Shown piece by piece: positions 10,350 to 21,463 of a stretch of 64,000 bases of DNA. The notes under the pieces are model-generated. The model made no database searches, was not told where the DNA came from, and worked only from the letters and a program-made list of their open reading frames with translations. The number at the start of each line of letters is the position of its first letter. The first letter of the stretch is position 1. The stretch is taken from assembly GCA_021234155.1 (NCBI GenBank), contig JAJEKV010000005.1, positions 29,855,934 to 29,919,933 of the forward strand, written 5' to 3'. The translations under genes and the position numbers were made by a program. The stretch comes from Isoetes taiwanensis. Taxonomy: Eukaryota > Streptophyta > Lycopodiopsida > Isoetales > Isoetaceae.

Positions 10350-11120
10350 CTACTGTCCTCGGAGTGTCCTCGCCTCAACGGAAAGCTGGGTACACAAATC
10401 AGTAAAAGCCTGGATGATGCTATCATGGAATTCATAAGGATTTAATGCCAGATAGCATTCCAAAAGCTCCTCTAAATCCTCCAGACTGTCAAGCCCTTTT
10501 TCCATGATCATCTCGAGCATAGATTCTCTGTAATCTGTATATGGGTCAACGGAAATCTTTCTTACTGGAATGCTCTCTCTAACCTTCCTGCTCGCATTTG
10601 TAGGCAGTTTTCCTGCCAAAATTTCTTTCAAATCTTGCTCTGAATCTGAAGAACAAGCCAAGGCAGGGCATGAATTTGAAGGATCAAAACTGAAGGAATC
10701 ATCACTTTCGTAATCAGGTCTAGAAGGGGAAGCGAACTGCTTCTCAGCTGGAGCATAAGAATTAACATATTGCTCGAAGGATTGGAATTTATAGCTGCTG
10801 GGCTTTTTTGATTTCTTCTGCTGCATTCCGCGCCTTGGAGATGCAACAACGGGATGCGGAATATCCATACCTTTATGATTTATGGGCGAGTTGCAAACAT
10901 CGACAGAAGGATGAACCTGGCCAGATCCCCTTTCGCATGAGACCCTCAAACACAAATTTGCCTCCGCAGAGCACAAAGGGCTTAATCCTCCATGCGTGGG
11001 CAGAACAGATCGAGGGGATTCATCGTCCGAAGACTGATCATCCTTGGATTTTTCGCTTCTGAAGCTCCAAAAGTCCTGGTTAGACACAGGAAGCCTCATG
11101 TCGAGGCGGATTTTTCCCAT
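10350..11120 (-). CDS. OVATE family protein (transcriptional repressor)
   Basis: A 256-residue single-exon frame starting at ATG 11120. OVATE family proteins are plant nuclear repressors that act with TALE homeodomain and TRM partners to shape organs. The C-terminal OVATE domain (about residues 186-243) is intact: SVDPYTDYRESMLEMIMEKG, then LEDLEELLECYLALNP, then FHDSIIQAFTDL. The N-terminal two thirds are low-complexity, Ser-rich and charged, with a basic KKSKKPSSYKF stretch near residue 110, as is usual for the family. Lacking introns is typical of these genes. A weak TATA-like CTATAAG lies on the minus strand near 11290, about 170 bases upstream. A truncated duplicate lies at 48911-49353. 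This is the only host gene in the window that looks intact. The member name cannot be given. Confidence 0.85.
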   Translation of the reverse strand: MGKIRLDMRLPVSNQDFWSFRSEKSKDDQSSDDESPRSVLPTHGGLSPLCSAEANLCLRVSCERGSGQVHPSVDVCNSPINHKGMDIPHPVVASPRRGMQQKKSKKPSSYKFQSFEQYVNSYAPAEKQFASPSRPDYESDDSFSFDPSNSCPALACSSDSEQDLKEILAGKLPTNASRKVRESIPVRKISVDPYTDYRESMLEMIMEKGLDSLEDLEELLECYLALNPYEFHDSIIQAFTDLCTQLSVEARTLRGQ

Positions 11121-11470
11121 GCTTGATGATCCAGAGGACTAATTAGGCAAATCAGGAAGATGGGGGCAACAATAATTTGTGAGCTGATCGGAATCAGAGG
11201 CAAAGAGGCTTGGATAGAAAAAAATTTGGACGATTCTGCTTTGATCGATCGCCTTGATTGTGTGTTTATGGCTAGGCTTGACTCCAGTTCTTATAGAAGA
11301 ACTCTGTGCTCTTATGCCTCGATGCCACGCCAGCTTCTTGTATTACTTCTTGTATTTCTTTTGTAAATAATAAAATGTTAAAACGCCAGCTTCTCGTATT
11401 CCTTTTTAAATACGTTCTTACATTTGTATGTATTTATTAAAGGTAGTGAAGATTAAAGATTAAAACTTAA
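11121..11470 (-). other. Upstream region of the OVATE gene
   Basis: About 350 bases upstream of the start codon. TATA-like strings occur on the minus strand near 11290 (inside a GTTCTT/AAGAAC inverted repeat) and near 11405-11414 (TATTTAAAAA). No operator or other element is clear. Confidence 0.3.
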
Positions 11471-12470
11471 AATGTTAAATGAGGATCGCCTATGTTTACA
11501 TTTGTTCCTGTCCTTCTTGGTACCACCCCCTTCCCTTCATAATTTAACCCTTCCCTTCCTCTTCTCTTCCATCTCCAGTTGTCCATCTTTTTTTTGTAGA
11601 TTCTTTGTTGTCCTGACAATTTTTGTGCACTCATGCCTGCGTTTTTCGCATGTCGTTTCTCGACATTTCTCAAGTCAACGTACGGTCCAACTCACTATCT
11701 TCAACTCTTCCAGCTGCTTATGACCCCGATCAACGATATCAATGCACGAACCTTCCTAATTACAATATCCACGTGAAGGCTGTAAAAAATAATGACAAGA
11801 GTGATTCTCAATCATAAAACTCCAATACACCTCATATGAGATTATGATCTGATGTTGGCTGACTATCCTGCAAATAACTTCCATAAATGATGGATAATAT
11901 TATCCGTGAAATTTCCATGTCGTCGACTCACATGAATTGTGTCCTTAAGGTATACAGAACCACTGAAATGTTACTATGACGACTTGTATGCTTTTCTATT
12001 CCAGATACTGTCTCATGCTTTGACATTATTTCTATAGTACTTCTGAAATCCCGAGCATAAAACATAATTCCAAACAATAGTATGTCAGAGCAAAAAATCA
12101 AGAAGGAAGATCCATAGAAACAAACAGCCGCTATTGTTGGAATGCTTGTTTAAGGGTTTGTCGGGTACCATTAGTAGCAAGGAATAATTGAAGTTTTTAA
12201 ATTGTTGTGCTCGCCACATAAATGTCTATTTGGTAGGGAGTGATGATTAAATTAATCTCAATTATATGTAGAAGAAGTCTCCTCGAGAAACACACAAACC
12301 TTTAAATAATTTGTAAATGAAAACAACTCAATGTGGTAGAGATTCTCGACAATGATGGAAATAGTTTCTTTGTCTGAGTTTGTCTGAGTTTCGTTTACGT
12401 TGTCTTCTGTCCTCATTATGGGCATTTTGTAAAGCAAACACGTCATCCTTCTCCAAGTTTTCTTTAGATG
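11470..12470 (+). repeat. Duplicated non-coding block S, copy 1
   Basis: This block aligns co-linearly with 26530-27520. Shared landmarks are CTGTCCTTCTTG, TTCCTTGTTGTC-like, GGTCCAACTCA, CAAGAGTGA, TCATATG, GTTGGC and GTCATCCTT. The copies have diverged strongly with many indels, indicating an old segmental or repeat-family duplication. No coding capacity is evident. Confidence 0.7.
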
Positions 12471-12868
12471 TACTTAATAATATTGTCTCCCACCAAGCAT
12501 TACATGATCTTATAAAGGTTAAGATTTGGTGACCTTATCTCATGTATTGACTACGTGATACAACAATTGATTAGGCATTGAATAGTGTTTTGTGTACATC
12601 CCAATATGATTTGTCATGTTTTATAGGTAGACTTCGAATGCCATGTTTTATAGGATTCTTGACAATAATGGAATAGTGTCTTTGTCTGAGTTTCCTTTAC
12701 ATTGTCTTCTGTAGAATACTTCCTCATCACAGGCATTTTGTAAAGCAAACATGTCATCCTTCTCCAAATTTATCTTTTAGAATACTTAATATTATTGTCT
12801 CCTACTAAGCATTACATGATCATATGGTTGTTTAGAGTTAGTGATCTTATCTCATGCATTGACAACAT
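12341..12868 (+). repeat. Direct duplication of the 3' part of block S
   Basis: The segment at 12341-12560 (GATTCTCGACAATGATGG ... TTATCTCATG) recurs at 12654-12868 with substitutions and small indels. Both contain GGCATTTTGTAAAGCAAAC and TACATGATC. A third diverged version is at 27350-27520. Confidence 0.8.
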
Positions 12869-13756
12869 GTTAGGTATTAGGTATTAATGTACATACCAAC
12901 ATATAATTTGTCATGTTTTATCAATAGACTTCAAATGTTAGCCTCCTGTCTCGCATACACAACATTGCGTTTTATAGTTAAATAAGGGGAGTCTTTCAAT
13001 TTGTTTGACTCTTTCTAGTTGACTTGCTTCATATTGAGGTGAGGTAAGATGTGTTTTTTTTTTTTTTTTGGGGGCGGAATTGTGGGTGGCGGGGAGGGAG
13101 AGAGTTGAATTGAATTGAATTGGATGAATTTTTATCATCCATGTAGATTGATAGGCCTATGGAGTCCAATCTATTGTATCTATATTTTGTTTATGACAAC
13201 CCATTCAATTGTTATTAGTTTTAGGAATGGTTTATACAATCCATTACCCTTTATGCTTACACGTAAATTCCCCTTGAAACCCCCTTTTTTGTTTTGTCAT
13301 AATGGTCAAGTTCCTCGCAAGTAGGGCCATCCTAGTAGCTCGGCAAGAGCTTTTTCAACAAAGTAAGTAGAAGCAAAGATTAACTAGATACGTAAATCTA
13401 ATCTATACACACCACCCCAGGAATAAGGAAAAACATTGAGCGTATATACAATATGATGCAGCTCCCTAGAAGCAGAGAATAAGAGATGGACGGGACAAGA
13501 TAAGGGATCCAGAGGCCCAACCTTACCGCCGTACACCGATAACGAGGGCGACGACGCACCTACCGGTACCCGACCACCAAAAATTCTATGGTCGATCGTG
13601 AGACATCTAAGTCAAGTCCGAAGTATGATACACTACAAATGATACACCATGAAAAAGGAGAACGGGCTACATTACGGACTTAGGGGGTACAACTCTCGCC
13701 AGATACCGGATCGCTGGGACTTGACTTTGCCAAACCGGTACCCGGATCACCAAAAT
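12869..13756. other. Non-coding with simple-sequence tracts
   Basis: Contains a poly-T run near 13052-13070 and a short GAATT repeat near 13105. A phrase ACCGGTACCCG followed by a CACCAAAA-type string occurs twice, about 171 bases apart (13562 and 13733). The last part may be the 5' leader of the following LINE. Confidence 0.5.
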
Positions 13757-14215
13757 TGTGGTATATTCAAAACTGGTAGTCAACCTCCATACTCAGTCTA
13801 GATTGGTACATAGAGGGCCATCCCCGTCCAATCAATCGGATCAGCAAGGTAAAATCTACCGTCCGAGCATCTCTTCCCACGGAACCGTGAGTTTGTTGGG
13901 AACATTAATCACGAAATACACGCCAAATGAAATTATAAGCGAAAGAAGAATTAAATCGTGCAGAGAAGTGGGTAAAGCAATTATGACCAATTTCAAACCC
14001 TGGTTTTTAAATGACGTGCCGTTGGGACTACATATGCCATATAAGGGAAAACACAAAAATAGCCCCCGAAGAGAGATTTCCCAGATCGCCCAAAGAACCC
14101 ACCACCGGGAGCGTAGTCAAAAGTTCGATAGCAGACCAATCTAGTTCCAAACAAAGAGAGGGATGCAAAGAAAGCAGCGGTAAGCCAACAAGATCTCAAG
14201 GACTTCCTAGCCCAT

Positions 14216-15160
14216 ATGAATATGCAGGTTGATGCTAGGATCCCAAATATAGATGCAATCAATGCACTGGCGAAGACGGCCAATCGTAACAAGACAGCAA
14301 TATCCAACATGGAAATCAAGGTACAAGGGGTCGAGAGAACAAGTGAGGAGATGCAACGGAGAATAGACAAAATTGAAGAGGAGAAGACCAGGATCATGCA
14401 AAGGTCGGTTGATCTAGAAAAGAAAAATATTGAGTTAGATGCATAGGAATCCTTTGATAGAATAAAACCACACATCATGGAATTTGAGGAACAGAATAAG
14501 ATTAAGCATTACGTTAGGCTGATAGAGATAGCTGAAAAACCTAATGAAGACATCTATCGAGTTACTGAAGAAATAGTGGAGGCAGTGTTCAAGGAGCATA
14601 ATCGTAAAGGCAGTGCGCTCGGGCCAATGGAGGGTGGACGAGCAAGGCATATAAATTTGAGGCTCAGAGACATGGCATCCAGGGAGCGAATGTTGTGCAT
14701 GGGCCCCAGACTGGGGAATGGGATCAAGGTGCAAGAGGCCCTAACTGTCATGCAACGACAAGGACTACACAGGGAGTTAGCAAAAGCAAGGGAATTGAAT
14801 CAAGCAGGGATACACGCGGGGGTCAGGAATGGTAAAGTATTTCTGCACAAACGAATCAGGCATCAGCCGACCCTAGGTCAAGAACATACGGAGAGGTCAA
14901 AAGCCATCAGATCAAAAGGGCCAAAGGAAGAGGAAATCCAGGCAGGGACGCCAGTGATACTAGAGTCAGATATAGGGGCAACAGTGGAGAGAGCTCTCGC
15001 CCTAATACAGCCACCAAAAGGAGGGGGAAGCGGAAGCGGGGCTGGCAAAGAGCACATGCAACAGAATGGGTACATGGGTCCGAGCTCGATCGCAAAGACC
15101 AGGGGTCAAGCAAGAAAGACAACCAGCGAACCAGAGCAGAAAAAAACCTCAAAGGACTAG
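14216..15160 (+). pseudogene. LINE ORF1 protein, L1 type (coiled coil, RRM-like, CTD)
   Basis: One frame is open over 315 codons apart from a single TAG at 14444-14446. The N-terminal part is a coiled coil (KTAISNMEIKVQGVER; MQRRIDKIEEEKTRIMQ). The middle resembles the RRM-like fold of L1 ORF1p (RHINLRLRDMASRERMLCMG). The end resembles its C-terminal domain, with LHRELAKARELNQAGI followed by NGKVFLHKR. A Gly-rich, basic tail follows (GGGSGSGAGK). ORF1p binds LINE RNA and acts as a chaperone. Most plant L1 ORF1 proteins instead have an RRM with a CCHC knuckle, and no CCHC is visible here. The assignment rests on pattern only. Confidence 0.55.
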
Positions 15161-15199
15161 CCCAAGGGAAAGAGATGCAAATTATATGGTACTAGACAG

Positions 15200-16245
15200 A
15201 AAATATTAGGACAGAAATGGAAAAATGGGCATGGGAGAAACATGGAGCGGATGAAAACGGGAACAAGCTGAATGACATAATAGTACAGGTGACTATAAAC
15301 ATATTTGAGAAGAGAAAAAGATATAGGAAAAATTAGGCATTCAGCGCTTCATTATGGTACGACGAAGAATGTAGGGAATAGAAAAGAAAAGTCAGAAATC
15401 ACAAAGGTATAGAAGCATACCAAAAGAAAAAAGTGGCAATGTAGGGAACAAAAAAGCAAAATCAGAGATCACAAAGGGACAGAAGCATACCAAAAGAAAA
15501 AAGTGGCATACTTGAAATTGTTGAAGTAAAAAAGAAATAGAAATTTATTACAGCACCAGTGAGGGCTAGTAGATATGCTAAAAAAACAGCCTAGAAAGTT
15601 CTGAAAAGGATTGAAAGAAAGGAAAGGGGGAATAAAAAGCCAAAAGGAAGGAAGGAAGGAAGTATATTTTAACAGAGAAGACCCACCATAATATCCAAGG
15701 AATTGACTGGGAAAGATACCTCAAAAATTTATAAAGGATAGGGTCCACATCAATACCAATACCTGTGTCATCAAAAGTAAAGAAGCCATGCTTCAGCAAA
15801 CATGAAGTAATGATAGCACTACAAAAAATGTCCAATAACAAAGCACCGGACCTGTATGGACTCACTGTGGAACTACTGAAATGTGTCAATACAGTAATAG
15901 GGGATCAAGTCACCGAAATATTCAATGGCATAGTCAAGACAAGGGTACCAGACAGATGGACATACAACAGAGTAATACCCTTGCACAAGGGAGGCAGTAG
16001 AGATGAACTGGGAAATTACAGAATGATAATGGTAAGCTCTATCTTCGCAAAGTGGTTTGGGAAGGTCTTGGACAATAAGTTGAAGTATTGGGCAGAGACG
16101 GATCAGAGACATGGGGACCTAGTCTATCAAACAAGAAATGGGAGAAGGAGGAAGGAATTTTCAGACAATGGCACAGACAAGAATTCAGAGTGAGGACGAA
16201 CACACCTGTAACAGCCATGTTATACGAGATAGGACAGAGACCAAT
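15200..16245 (+). pseudogene. LINE ORF2 remnant with RT fingers
   Basis: Stops and frameshifts are frequent. At 15765-16080 an open stretch reads APDLYGLTVELLKC, VPDRWTYNRVIPLHKGG, then ELGNYRMIMVSSIFAKWFGK. This is the classical fingers region of non-LTR reverse transcriptase. It then jumps to a C-terminal motif (VRTNTPVTAMLYEIG), so the palm with the catalytic Asp pair is deleted. A 70-bp tandem duplication lies in its upstream part. Confidence 0.8.
15368..15508 (+). repeat. 70-bp tandem duplication in LINE E
   Basis: The unit AATGTAGGGAA ... AAAAAAGTGGC occurs at 15368-15437 and again at 15438-15508, with about a dozen differences. Confidence 0.9.
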
Positions 16246-16468
16246 GGAGTCCTGACTCGCCATAATCCGACCTATATTCCATGAGATATGACCCTTTGAA
16301 GTTGGCCTTCTTAAAACTGCTATTTTGGTCTGGGATATTATCAAGGAGATTAACTTGGCTTAACACAAGGATAATTTCCTTAGGATATCAAATAAGCCAT
16401 AATAAAGTTATTTGAGTGCATAACAGTGGACCACACCCCCGAGCTACTAGGAAAAAACTATCATATCA
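16232..16468 (-). repeat. Truncated 3' LTR of element C
   Basis: Matches the outer 230 or so bases of the complete LTR at 21464-22097, including GATATGACCCTTTGAAGTT and CATAACAGTGGACCACACC. It ends CATATCA on the plus strand. The R/U5 part is absent, and the sequence passes directly into LINE E. Confidence 0.9.
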
Positions 16469-16471
16469 AGG

Positions 16472-16483
16472 TCCTCCCCTTTT
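16472..16483 (-). promoter_or_regulatory. Polypurine tract of element C
   Basis: Minus-strand AAAAGGGGAGGA lies three bases from the LTR start TGATATGATAG, in the normal position for the second-strand primer. Confidence 0.85.
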
Positions 16484-16732
16484 AAAGATGCTTGACCTCA
16501 AGCATTAGTGTTGGCAACCTCGGTTTGTTAGAGGACCATTTACGCCATATGGAAACCACGATTTGTCAGTGGACTTCTACTCCCAAGGAATCCTCAACCT
16601 TAGAGGATCTTTTACCCCAAACACTTATCAATTGTTAGATAAGTGATCTCAGTCATTAAGGTAAAGGTTAGGTTTTTAAGCTTGAGGTATGAAGAGGAAT
16701 TTCAATTATAAAGTAAAGCAAGCAATGGACAA

Positions 16733-19555
16733 TTAACTGCTGTTAACTTGCTCTTCCTGGTGAAGAGAAGTTTCATAACTCTGTAAAATATCTGGATACT
16801 CAAGAAGCTGCTGTGCACTGAACCAAACTGCATCACTGGCTGGGTGAAACTTAAACTTCACTAGATACCTGCGGTATGTTGACCTTCTTGTCTGATGATC
16901 CTGGTAAGCTAGTATTTTCTCTGGCTCTAGAATTTCTTCCTCCCCCTTAATAATTGGAGGATCAGAATTCTCCATTTGTTGCAATACTTCAGGTGCAATT
17001 TCCTTGCCCTTGTAAGGCTTAAGCAAAACCACATTAAAAACAGGATGCAAAGAACTCCATTTCCCATATAAGCGCAATTTATAAGCATTTTCTCCAACTT
17101 TACTTTCCACTTGGAATGGTCCATAGTATCTTAAAGCCAATTTGAGATACTTAAGTCCCATTTTTCTCAGTCTTTTCTTATGCAAATGTATCCACACCCA
17201 ATCTCCAGGTTTAAATTCAACTTTTCTCATGCGCTTGCTTAATCTCGACTTTAAAGCCAGATGACTTCTTTGAATTCTTTCCTTTATCTGTTCAAGCATT
17301 GTAGATATGTCCTGTGTCAATGCATCTGAGGCAGGAACTTGATTAGTAAGCTTTGCTATTGGGGTTTTCAAAGACCCACGATAAACAATCTCAAAAGGAG
17401 TTTTCTGTGTAACTAAATGCACAGTATTATTATAAGCAAATTCCAACAAATAAAAATAATCTTCCCACTGTGTCTTTCGATCGGCTACATATGCTCTCAG
17501 CATATCTTTAATAGTCCTATTCACAACTTCTGATTGGCCATCTATCTGAGGATGGTAAGCAGTAGAGAACTTGAGAGTGGTTCCCTAATTTTTCATCAAT
17601 GCTGACCAGAATTTACTACAAAACAGTTTATCTCTGTCAGAAATAATAAGATCAGGAAGTCCGTGCAACCTAAATATTTCTTTAAGAAATATCTTAGCAG
17701 CTTGAGGAGCTGTCATTGTTGCTCTACAAGGAATGAAGTGTGCTTGCTTAGAAAGCCTATCAACAACTGTCCAAATCTGATTATTCTTCTGAGTGGAAGT
17801 AGGCAAGCCCTGTATAAAATCCATAGTAATATGCTTCCATGGTTCCAATGGTATGGGTAATGGCTGAGGCACTCCTGCAGGTTTACCTGTGGATGACTTA
17901 ACCTGTTGACAAACTGTACATTGCTCCACAAACTTTTGAACATCTCTATCCAACTTAGGCCAAAAGAATCTTCTTTTTACATTGGCTAATGTAGCTTGCA
18001 CCCCTCTATGTCCACTATAGGGAGGTTCATGAGATTCTTGAAGCATCTGCTGCCTAAATCCCTGAGTCACACATAGGCGATGCTTATAATAAAGGAAGCC
18101 ACCTACCAACTGATAATCAGGAAATTGATAGTTATCTCCATGCATAAGAGCCGCATAAGGTGCTCTAAAAGTATTATCAGCAAAATACTGCTCCTTCATT
18201 GGATCCAAATCAGCTGTACAAGCAATGGAGATTGCATTCACAAAGGTTCTACTAAGAACATCAGCTACTCTGTTCTCTTTTCCAGGCCTATATTCAAGCT
18301 GAATACCTTCAAAGTATTTTATTGTATCAATTAACTTCAATTGCCGAGCATTTATGATATCCTGGGTCTCAATATATTTCAAACTTTGCTGATCAAACCT
18401 GGCAATGAACTTTGTTCCCATAAGATAATGTCTCCAGCGCTTCAACGCATGCACTAGAGCAATAAGCTCTTTTTCATAAACATTGTACTTTCTTTCATTG
18501 TCCTTCAACATTCTACTGACATAGGCAATAGGATGACCATCTTGCATAAGCACAGCACCTATAGCATCTCCACTTGCATCAGAACATACAACAAAAGGTT
18601 TATTCCAACCAGGCAAAGCTAGAACTGGCTCACTAGCCATTATGGCCTTCAAATCTTGAAAAGCTTTTTCCGCTCGTTCATCCCAAACAAATGTAACATT
18701 TTTCCTCAAGGACCTATTTAATGGCAACGTAATTCTTGCAAAGTGTTCTACAAATCTTCTGTAATAACTACACAACTGTACAAAGGATCTTAAGCCTTTA
18801 AGATTAGTTGGTCTAGGCCACTGGAGAACTGCTTTGACCTTTCCAGGATCCATCCGAATACCATCCTTGGAAATTACATGTCCAAGATAAACCACTTCAT
18901 TCATGAAAAATCTGCTTTTGGATTCATTAACATACAAGTGATTCTCTCTCAATAATTCAAATACTGCTCGTAAATGCTGCTTATACTCTTCAATATTCTT
19001 GCTATACACAAGAATATCATCAAAGAACACAACCACACACTTCCCTATTAGAGGAGCCAGTATTCTCTGCATGAGTCTGCAAAAAGTAGCAGGAGCATTA
19101 GTCAATCCAAATGGCATAACATGAAATTCATAATGCCCAAAGGTAGTGCGAAATGCCATTTTGCTGATATCCTCCATTCGCACCCTTATTTGATGGTATC
19201 CTGATTTTAAATCAATCTTACTGAAAACACAAGCTCCTCTTAACTCATCAAAAAGATCATCAGTTCTGGGTACTGGGAATTTATCTTTCACAGTGAGTTT
19301 GTTGAGAGCTCTATAGTCTACACACATTCTGTATCCCTTATCTTTCTTCTTAATAAGAATTACTGGAACTCCGAAAGGTGAGCAACTAGGTTGAATAAGC
19401 TGCCTATCCAACATCTCATTGATTTGTCTTTCTAGTTCTTCCTTTTCAAAGTGACTTACTCTGTAAGGAGCTCTGCTTGGAGGCTTGTCATCAGGTACCA
19501 AATTAATTGCATGATCTTCTGGCCGTGCAGGAGGAAGATCTAATGTCTCTTCATC
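16733..19555 (-). pseudogene. Element C pol: RT, RNase H, integrase, chromodomain-like tail
   Basis: One frame of about 940 codons broken by a single TAG at 17585-17587. RT shows YRMCVDYRALNKLT, FSKIDLKSGYHQIRV, MPFGLTNAPATFCRLMQ and the catalytic VVFFDDILVYS. RNase H shows VVCSDASGDAIGAVL and YEKELIALVHALKRWRHYL; its usual TDHQSL is FDQQSL here. Integrase has HEPPYSGHRG and CTVC of the zinc finger, then MDFIQGLP and IISDRDKLF. The TAG follows, and the third catalytic Glu lies beyond it (QSEVVNRTIKD). The tail has GPFQVESKVGENAYKL and a degenerate chromodomain (YRRYLVKFKFHPASDAVW). The stop falls between catalytic Asp and Glu, so full integrase needs readthrough or reversion. Otherwise pol is well preserved, implying recent activity. 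Confidence 0.92.
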
Positions 19556-19586
19556 TTAAAAAATATTATCATACTGTCTTAGAAAA

Positions 19587-21424
19587 TTATATAGCACTCA
19601 AATAAACGAAGTAAGCTTGAACAGCTGATTTTATTGATTTCTTTATCTCAATGTGAGATAATAAAGGAGTACATCGTTCAAGTACATTGGCATGAATTTT
19701 AATTGAGTTCCCATCAACAAAGATAGTCATACACTTATTCCTGTAATCTGGTATGGCTCCATACTGAATCCTCCATCCAATGCCAAGTATGATATCCACT
19801 GAACCCAAAGGTGCTACCATCATAGCTCTTGTCTCTTTGTACTCTCCTATCTGGATTGGTGCACAGACAAATTTATGACAAGATTCATGTGATCCATTCA
19901 ATCCCTGTACCACTGTGACAGCATTAGGTAAATTAAACATAGGAAGCTTCAACTTCTCCATCAAACTGCTAGAAATGAAATCATGTGTGGAACCATCGTC
20001 AAGAAGTATAACAGTTTCCCTGTTCAAAACATAACCATTCACCTTGAACAACCAAAAACTCTGAACTATTGGAGTTTCACTGCTAAGATGCTGCATATAG
20101 GAAATTTGCAATTTCCCCTTTTCTTCAGCTGTCTTCCTAGCTTGCTCCTCACTGGCTTTAGAACATTCTGGTTGTTCATCAACAAAAGCAACATGTGCCC
20201 TTGGGTTTGGTCTAGAAGGAGTACTCTTAATTGCAGGCTTCGCATTAGATTGCTCTCTTGACCTGTCAACCTGTGGGCATTGAGATTTAAAATGAGGTCC
20301 TCCACAAATAAAGCAACCTTGTTGAGGCCCTTCTGACTTCACATTCTTCTCATCAGGTTTCCATGGTCTTCTACGGGTTCTGCTTCTTTGTTGACCTGGT
20401 CTATCATTTTTCTTCCAATTCGATTTCCCCCTTTTTCCAAACTTACGCTCCCTGTCATCAGGCTTGAATCTCTTTCGAGATGATTTACTTTCTTCATCCC
20501 TGGATACATACAAACTATCCCGAATATTGTACTTGCGAAGCTTAGGATTTAGTCTTCGCTCTTCTGCATTGGCCTTGCGAACTGCTTCCTCCAGATATGC
20601 AGGTTCTACAGAATCTAACTCTGCAAAGATGTCTTCTTTCAAGCCACTAATATACTTTCGAAGCAACTCTTTCTCATCCATAGTCTGAACTCCCAAGTTA
20701 GTGACTTATGATGCCAAGAAATTGAACTTCATAGTGTATTACTTACAGTCTCTTGGTCAGATTGCTTTAAAATATCCCATTCCCTCCTAAGTACCTGATG
20801 ATAGTTAGAAGGTAAATATTTGGCTTCAAAAGCTCGTGTGAAAGCAGACCAAGTCTCTATCCTCGGCACCATAGTTCTTCTTCCATGCCACCAATTCTGA
20901 GCTTCGTCATCCAACCATACATCCATGGCATGCATCTTTTCCTGCTTTGTCGCATTAACTCGTTCAAAGTGTCTTTCAAAGATGCTAAGAAAACTGGTGA
21001 CCTTGGAAGGTTTCACATTCACACCTCCCTTAAAGAAAGGCAAATCCGCCTTCTCCAACCACTTTGCCAGCCTAGGGTATCTCTCTGCGGCATCTTGCAC
21101 AGGAGTTACAGGTAATGCTTCTTCTGGCGGCGGTGGCGGCTGCTCTGGATAAGGCTCAGTAGGCAAGGGAGGCATCTGCATCTGCCCTGCAACATGATTC
21201 CAAGAAGCTATAGCCTGTTTTGCTGAAGATGGAATAGGGTAACAAAGGCCTTCAGCAAGAGCTGCCAGTTTCTGGATAGATTCAGCTGAATCAATCGGTG
21301 CTACTCCAGCAGCTGCGGCAATGCTATTCCAGAATAGAGCATGATCAAAGGGCTCTAAGGTATCATGAAGTGGCGGCTGCTGGCTCAGATTGGCATACTG
21401 GGCATCAAAGATTGGGTTTCCCAT
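19587..21424 (-). pseudogene. Element C gag and aspartic protease
   Basis: Gag starts at ATG 21424 (MGNPIFDAQYANLSQQ), 26 bases after the PBS. The capsid region reads MDVWLDDEAQNWWHG. A frame change near 20735 and a TAA near 20707 interrupt it; the frame resumes as LGVQTMDEKELLRKYISGLK. A CX2CX3HX4C zinc knuckle (CFICGGPHFKSQC) lies near 20310. The protease active site is VILLDDGSTHDFIS, where the family has D-S/T-G. The middle residue is Asp here, which could impair activity. The frame ends at 19587, and a further frame change separates it from pol. Confidence 0.88.
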
Positions 21425-21449
21425 ACTCACAGGTGTGGTAGAATGACCT

Positions 21450-21461
21450 GCTCTGATACCA
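21450..21461 (-). promoter_or_regulatory. Primer binding site (initiator Met tRNA)
   Basis: Minus-strand TGGTATCAGAGC begins two bases after the LTR end. It matches the complement of the 3' end of plant initiator Met tRNA, the common primer of plant LTR elements. Confidence 0.9.
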
Positions 21462-21463
21462 AT

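Larger units (their letters stand above)
13757..16245 (+). mobile_element. LINE E, internally deleted non-LTR retrotransposon
   Basis: An L1-like ORF1 (14216-15160) is followed by pieces of ORF2. ORF2 shows the junction before RT (WYDEECRE near 15357), the RT fingers (15840-16080) and a post-RT motif (VRTNTPVTAMLYEIGQRP, near 16185-16240). The apurinic endonuclease and the RT palm/YxDD are missing, so the copy carries internal deletions. Its right end meets a truncated LTR of element C at a CCAATG shared with the LTR sequence. Confidence 0.75.

Noticed and set aside
10150-10445. Overlapping plus-strand frames with Cys-His repeats (CMDCHIICS-type)
   Set aside because: They arise from the CATATG minisatellite; all three frames are equally open and none has other protein features.
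13758-14144. 128-codon frame as the start of LINE E ORF1
   Set aside because: It is in another frame from the coiled-coil protein, lacks motifs, and overlaps equally open frames; more likely leader sequence.
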